From Croceimicrobium sp965279135 (GTDB lineage Bacteria > Bacteroidota > Bacteroidia > Flavobacteriales > Schleiferiaceae): a stretch of 64,000 nucleotides of DNA. The notes under the pieces are model-generated. The model had not been told where the DNA came from and searched no databases. It worked only from the letters and a program-made list of their open reading frames with translations. The position numbers and the translations under genes are program-made. The stretch is taken from contig OZ257133.1 in NCBI GenBank assembly GCA_965279135.1, forward strand, positions 682,001 through 746,000, read 5' to 3'. This document shows positions 60,747-64,000 of the stretch, in pieces (within the stretch, counting starts at the first letter, position 1; each line of letters begins with the position of its first letter).

Positions 60747-62981
60747 ATGGAAGATACACAGAACAACTTACCACAAGGTGAGGAGCAGGAGAAAGTAGGA
60801 CAGGATATGAGCGAGGCTCAAAATGAAGCATCAAGTGCTTCGGAAGAATCAAACACAAATCCGGAAACGGAGGGGAAGGAGGCTAATGCTACCGAATCGG
60901 CAATGCTAGAGGTTGCACAAGAGAAGACTGAAGAGATTTCGGATTTAGTGTTAATCGGTGAGCCTGAATCGGCTTCGGAAGGTGAGCTTACATCAGAAAA
61001 GCCGGTTTCTCAAGAACCGATTGATATTAAATCGGTAGGCGAATCAAAGGAAATCGCTGATCAGGAAGATGATACCGCAGAATCGGCAATGATAGAAGCC
61101 GCGGAGCAAAGCGATCCAGAGTCATCTGACCCCATAGTGCTAAGTGATGAGGATCTGGAAAAGGATGACGACACCGCCGAGATTAAAGGTGATGAAGAAC
61201 ATGAGGAGCATCCTGATGAATTAGAGATGCCAGATTATGGCACTTACCTTCCAGAAGATCTCGTTTCATCTGCCTTCAAATTATTAAGGGATCATCCAAT
61301 TCAAAAGTTACGCGATCACTTTGCTGCAATTCGCAAGTACCTGATGAAGCAGCTTAATGAGGAGCGAGCAGAAAAACTTGCTGAGTTTGTTGAGCAAGGC
61401 GGTAATGAATTAGACTTTGAATACATCCAGCCACTAAGGGAACAGTTTCGAACCATATTTAGTGAATTCAGGACCCGTAGAAAGAAGTATTACGATGAAC
61501 TCAGCACGCAGCTTGATCAAAATCTTCTTGTTAAGAGGAATCTGATTGAGCGTTTAAAGGAGTTAGTTAATAAGGAGGAATCGATAGGAGATACTTTTAA
61601 AGAATTCCGATTAATTCAGGAGGATTGGCGTAATACCGGACCGGTTCCAAGTGCAGATAGTCGAGACCTTTGGCGTACCTACCACTTTCACGTAGAGAAC
61701 TTCTACGAGTACGTTAAGATTAACAAGGAACTAAGAGACCTCGATTATAAGAAAAACCTTCAGCAAAAAGAGGAACTGGTTAAAAAGGCCCAGGTCATTT
61801 TGGATTCAGATGATCTTCGTGACGGATTTAAAGAACTGCAGAAGCTACACAAGGATTGGCGTCAGGTTGGTCCGGTTGAACCTGAGTTACGAGAACAGCT
61901 TTGGCAGCAGTTTTCAGCAATTACCAAGCAGATTCACGAGAAAAGAGAGGAGTTCTTTAAGGCATTGCGCGGTAAGCGGGAAGAGATGCTAGCTGAGAAG
62001 AAAGCCTTGGTTAAGAAACTGGAGGATTTCCCTAGGAGCTTTACTAAGCATCACGAATGGCAGAAGGCGATAAAAGGGATAAACGAAATTCAGAGTGAGT
62101 TTAAAAAGATTGGTCGCTTAAACATCCCAGGAAATGATGAGGTTTGGGAAGAATTCAGATCGGCTTTAAGAGACTTTAATAAGTCGAAAAACAACTTTTA
62201 TAAAGACCTTAAGAAAGAACATCACGATAATCTGGAAAAGAAGAAGGTCCTTCTTGCAAGAGCTGAAGAGCTTAAGGATAGCGAGAATTGGCGTGATGCA
62301 GCTAATGAGTTAAAAAGAATTCAGGCAGACTGGAAACGCATCGGGCATGTTCCAAAAAGCGAAAGCGATAAAATTTGGAAAGAGTTCCGCGCAGCCTGCA
62401 ATCATTTCTTCGATCGACTTACCGCTCATAATAAAGGAAGGGACGCTGAGTTTGAAGCGAATGCTAAGGAGAAGCAGGACTTTTTAAATGAATTGGAAAA
62501 GTGGCAGCTAGACCTGTCTGACAAAGGTGCGGCCGTTAAAGCAATAAAAGCGAAGATTGGTGAGTGGCGCAATTTGGGAGCCTCACCTCGTAAAATGCGC
62601 AACGAACTTGAAGGTCGTTTTAATAAGACCATTGACGGGTTTTTCAAGGCGATTGATTTAGATCGAAAAGAATCTCAACGTATTCGCTTTGAGAATAAAG
62701 TAGAAGGTCTTGCCGCGCAAGGGCAAAATGAAGTGCAAAGGGAGAGTGATTTCCTAAGACGTAAGTTGGACGAAGCTAAGAAGGAACTCATGCAACTTGA
62801 GAACAACATGAGCTTTTTCAGCAGCAGTAATCCCAATAGCCCCATTGTTAAGGAGGCCCAGAAGAATATTGACGCCCAAAAATCAAATGTGGCATCTCTT
62901 CAAGCTCAATTGAAAATGTTGAGTCAAAAGATAAAGGCCATGCAAGCCAAAGAATCTGAAGAGCAAGCTGATTCAGAATAG
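60747..62981 (+). CDS. DUF349-repeat protein
   Basis: 744 residues. Residues 1-165 are acidic and disordered, with a duplicated phrase (ATESAMLE and DTAESAMIEAAEQ). The rest is helical with about five DUF349 repeats of ~70 residues, recognised by RLIQEDWRNTGPVP, LQKLHKDWRQVGPVEP, INEIQSEFKKIGRLNIPG, LKRIQADWKRIGHVPK and AKIGEWRNLGASPR. The C-terminal ~80 residues form a coiled coil. DUF349 proteins are abundant in Bacteroidota; no enzymatic role is known. No signal peptide, so cytoplasmic. Confidence 0.9.
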   Translation: MEDTQNNLPQGEEQEKVGQDMSEAQNEASSASEESNTNPETEGKEANATESAMLEVAQEKTEEISDLVLIGEPESASEGELTSEKPVSQEPIDIKSVGESKEIADQEDDTAESAMIEAAEQSDPESSDPIVLSDEDLEKDDDTAEIKGDEEHEEHPDELEMPDYGTYLPEDLVSSAFKLLRDHPIQKLRDHFAAIRKYLMKQLNEERAEKLAEFVEQGGNELDFEYIQPLREQFRTIFSEFRTRRKKYYDELSTQLDQNLLVKRNLIERLKELVNKEESIGDTFKEFRLIQEDWRNTGPVPSADSRDLWRTYHFHVENFYEYVKINKELRDLDYKKNLQQKEELVKKAQVILDSDDLRDGFKELQKLHKDWRQVGPVEPELREQLWQQFSAITKQIHEKREEFFKALRGKREEMLAEKKALVKKLEDFPRSFTKHHEWQKAIKGINEIQSEFKKIGRLNIPGNDEVWEEFRSALRDFNKSKNNFYKDLKKEHHDNLEKKKVLLARAEELKDSENWRDAANELKRIQADWKRIGHVPKSESDKIWKEFRAACNHFFDRLTAHNKGRDAEFEANAKEKQDFLNELEKWQLDLSDKGAAVKAIKAKIGEWRNLGASPRKMRNELEGRFNKTIDGFFKAIDLDRKESQRIRFENKVEGLAAQGQNEVQRESDFLRRKLDEAKKELMQLENNMSFFSSSNPNSPIVKEAQKNIDAQKSNVASLQAQLKMLSQKIKAMQAKESEEQADSE

Positions 62982-62990
62982 TAAATCATA

Positions 62991-63887
62991 GTGCAGAATA
63001 TCGGCGATTACCTAATACCTGGAGGCATTGCCTTCATTATGCTGGGTATAGGTCTCAGCCTGCACTTTCGTGACTTCGGTCGAGTGTTTCTCCGGCCAAA
63101 GGGGATAATTATTGGTTTAAGCGGGCAATTTATTGCTCTACCTGTTTTAGCCTTTATTATGGCCTGGGTTTTACCCATTGATCCACTCTACAAAGTAGGC
63201 TTGGTTCTAATCGCTTGTGCTCCCGGAGGTACAGCATCGAATCTGGTGACACACATGTTAAAAGGCAGAGTTGCGCTCTCGGTTAGCTTAACTTCCTTTA
63301 ACAGTTTTGGGATTCTATTAAGTATCCCTCTGTATCTCAATCTAGCACTCTATTGGTTTTTAGGAACAGAGTCTGATATACGCATCGGCTTTATGGACAC
63401 TTTTAAGGAGATTCTCTTTACAGTTGTAATTCCTGTGCTGGTTGGTATTCTATTGAATGAATACGGACCAAAAAGAACCATTGCCAGTCTGCAAAGACCC
63501 TTACGTTTTGTTTTACCAGCAGTGCTCTTTGCCATATTTGCCTACACCATTTTCTTTGAGGATGGCGGTTCTCAAAGTGCCGCATTCACCGAGAATTACA
63601 TTCTCTTTATGCCTTTGGTGTTTTTCAATGTCGGGACTATGGTAATCGGTTACTTCTTTTCTCGTTGGCTTGGGATTCGACATGATGGATCCTATACCAT
63701 TGCGGTAGAATTCGGATTGCAAAATGCCGCCCTGGCAATATTCATTGCGGTTCAAGTCCTTGAGAAACCAGAAATAGCATTGATAGCAATCATGTACAGT
63801 AGCTTTAGCTTCTTTACCACCTGGTTGGTAGGTTGGTTGCTAAAACACCGCCTGGAAAATTTCAAGGTCCAGAAGGAGAAAGCTTAG
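62991..63887 (+). CDS. Bile acid:sodium symporter (BASS) family transporter
   Basis: 298 residues, GTG start. About nine to ten helices. It has the BASS features GLSLHFRDFGRVF, CAPGGTASNLVTHMLKG (helix-break, sodium site) and a second crossing motif EFGLQNAALAIFIAVQ. Substrates of such bacterial carriers include organic acids and, in plants, pyruvate; the substrate here is not known. It begins 10 bases after the DUF349 stop. Confidence 0.9.
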   Translation: MQNIGDYLIPGGIAFIMLGIGLSLHFRDFGRVFLRPKGIIIGLSGQFIALPVLAFIMAWVLPIDPLYKVGLVLIACAPGGTASNLVTHMLKGRVALSVSLTSFNSFGILLSIPLYLNLALYWFLGTESDIRIGFMDTFKEILFTVVIPVLVGILLNEYGPKRTIASLQRPLRFVLPAVLFAIFAYTIFFEDGGSQSAAFTENYILFMPLVFFNVGTMVIGYFFSRWLGIRHDGSYTIAVEFGLQNAALAIFIAVQVLEKPEIALIAIMYSSFSFFTTWLVGWLLKHRLENFKVQKEKA

Positions 63888-63891
63888 TGCT

Positions 63892-64000
63892 TTATTTTCC
63901 CCATTTGTATCCCAGCCATGCCATTGGGATATAGGCAACTATCAAATCGGTAATATTAAACCAATCTGGTCCTCCCATGTCCATTACATTCCATATGCCG
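63892..64000 (-). CDS. C-terminal end of a probable membrane protein (partial)
   Basis: A frame open at the right edge on the minus strand reads GIWNVMDMGGPDWFNIT, then DLIVAYIPMAWLGYKWGK and a stop at 63892. A hydrophobic C-terminal helix is plausible. It converges with the BASS gene, four bases apart. Too short to assign a family. Confidence 0.6.
   Translation of the reverse strand, partial: GIWNVMDMGGPDWFNITDLIVAYIPMAWLGYKWGK

Overview
The window is a chromosomal segment from a member of the Bacteroidota, most likely a marine-type Flavobacteriales relative. Evidence: two proteins end in the gliding-motility/CHU_C secretion domain and one in a type A Por (T9SS) tail; many genes are preceded by the Bacteroidota -7 box TAnnTTTG rather than a Shine-Dalgarno; dnaX lacks the zinc-finger cysteines as in flavobacteria; and Bacteroidota families are present (BT_3928-type DoxX protein, DUF1599, folP-cdaA pair, Wzi-like outer-membrane protein). 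I see no prophage, integrase, transposase or CRISPR array.

Region 1 (1-12.2 kb) is the end of a surface-polysaccharide locus: the tail of a UDP-sugar epimerase, a Wzi-like outer-membrane protein, two NodB-type deacetylases, a formyltransferase-fold protein, a sugar-phosphate transferase with an unusual N-terminal half, cysD/cysN, and a leftward set of cysC, an SLC13 permease, a WbpB-like dehydrogenase and a WbpD-like acetyltransferase. cysDNC plus a likely sulfate permease make PAPS, so the polymer may be sulfated (inference).

Region 2 (12.4-17.5 kb) holds a T9SS cargo gene, a membrane histidine kinase, tRNA-Asp, and the most unusual structure: four small GIY-YIG nuclease genes in an exact 378-bp tandem array. 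Each ends inside a copy of the 3' three quarters of tRNA-Asp and is followed by the tRNA's own terminator. A degenerate receiver-like protein follows.

Region 3 (17.5-38.8 kb) is mainly leftward housekeeping: comEC, a 1471-residue secreted protein of unknown function, prmA, tpiA, a DppB-like permease, a BT_3928-type protein and DUF1599; the rightward folP-cdaA pair; a MacA/permease/TolC efflux set; an M15 peptidase; monomeric isocitrate dehydrogenase; and dnaX with a run of ten A that could generate a gamma subunit.

Region 4 (38.8-46.3 kb) has a LamG/CHU_C secreted protein without a normal start codon, bracketed by two copies of a dispersed heptad-repeat palindromic element (a third, divergent copy lies after cysN); rpsF-rpsR-rplI; a GNAT gene; and a cell-surface group of TPR protein, archaemetzincin, M74-like lipoprotein peptidase and an ABC permease.

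Region 5 (46.3-64 kb) has a phosphodiesterase-TPR-sulfotransferase fusion, a T9SS cargo protein, lhgO, an MBL hydrolase, a conserved protein of unknown function, two class V PLP enzymes, glmM, a TPR protein, a PopT/DUF368 lipid-carrier transporter, aroE, a DUF349 protein, a BASS transporter and the end of a further gene.
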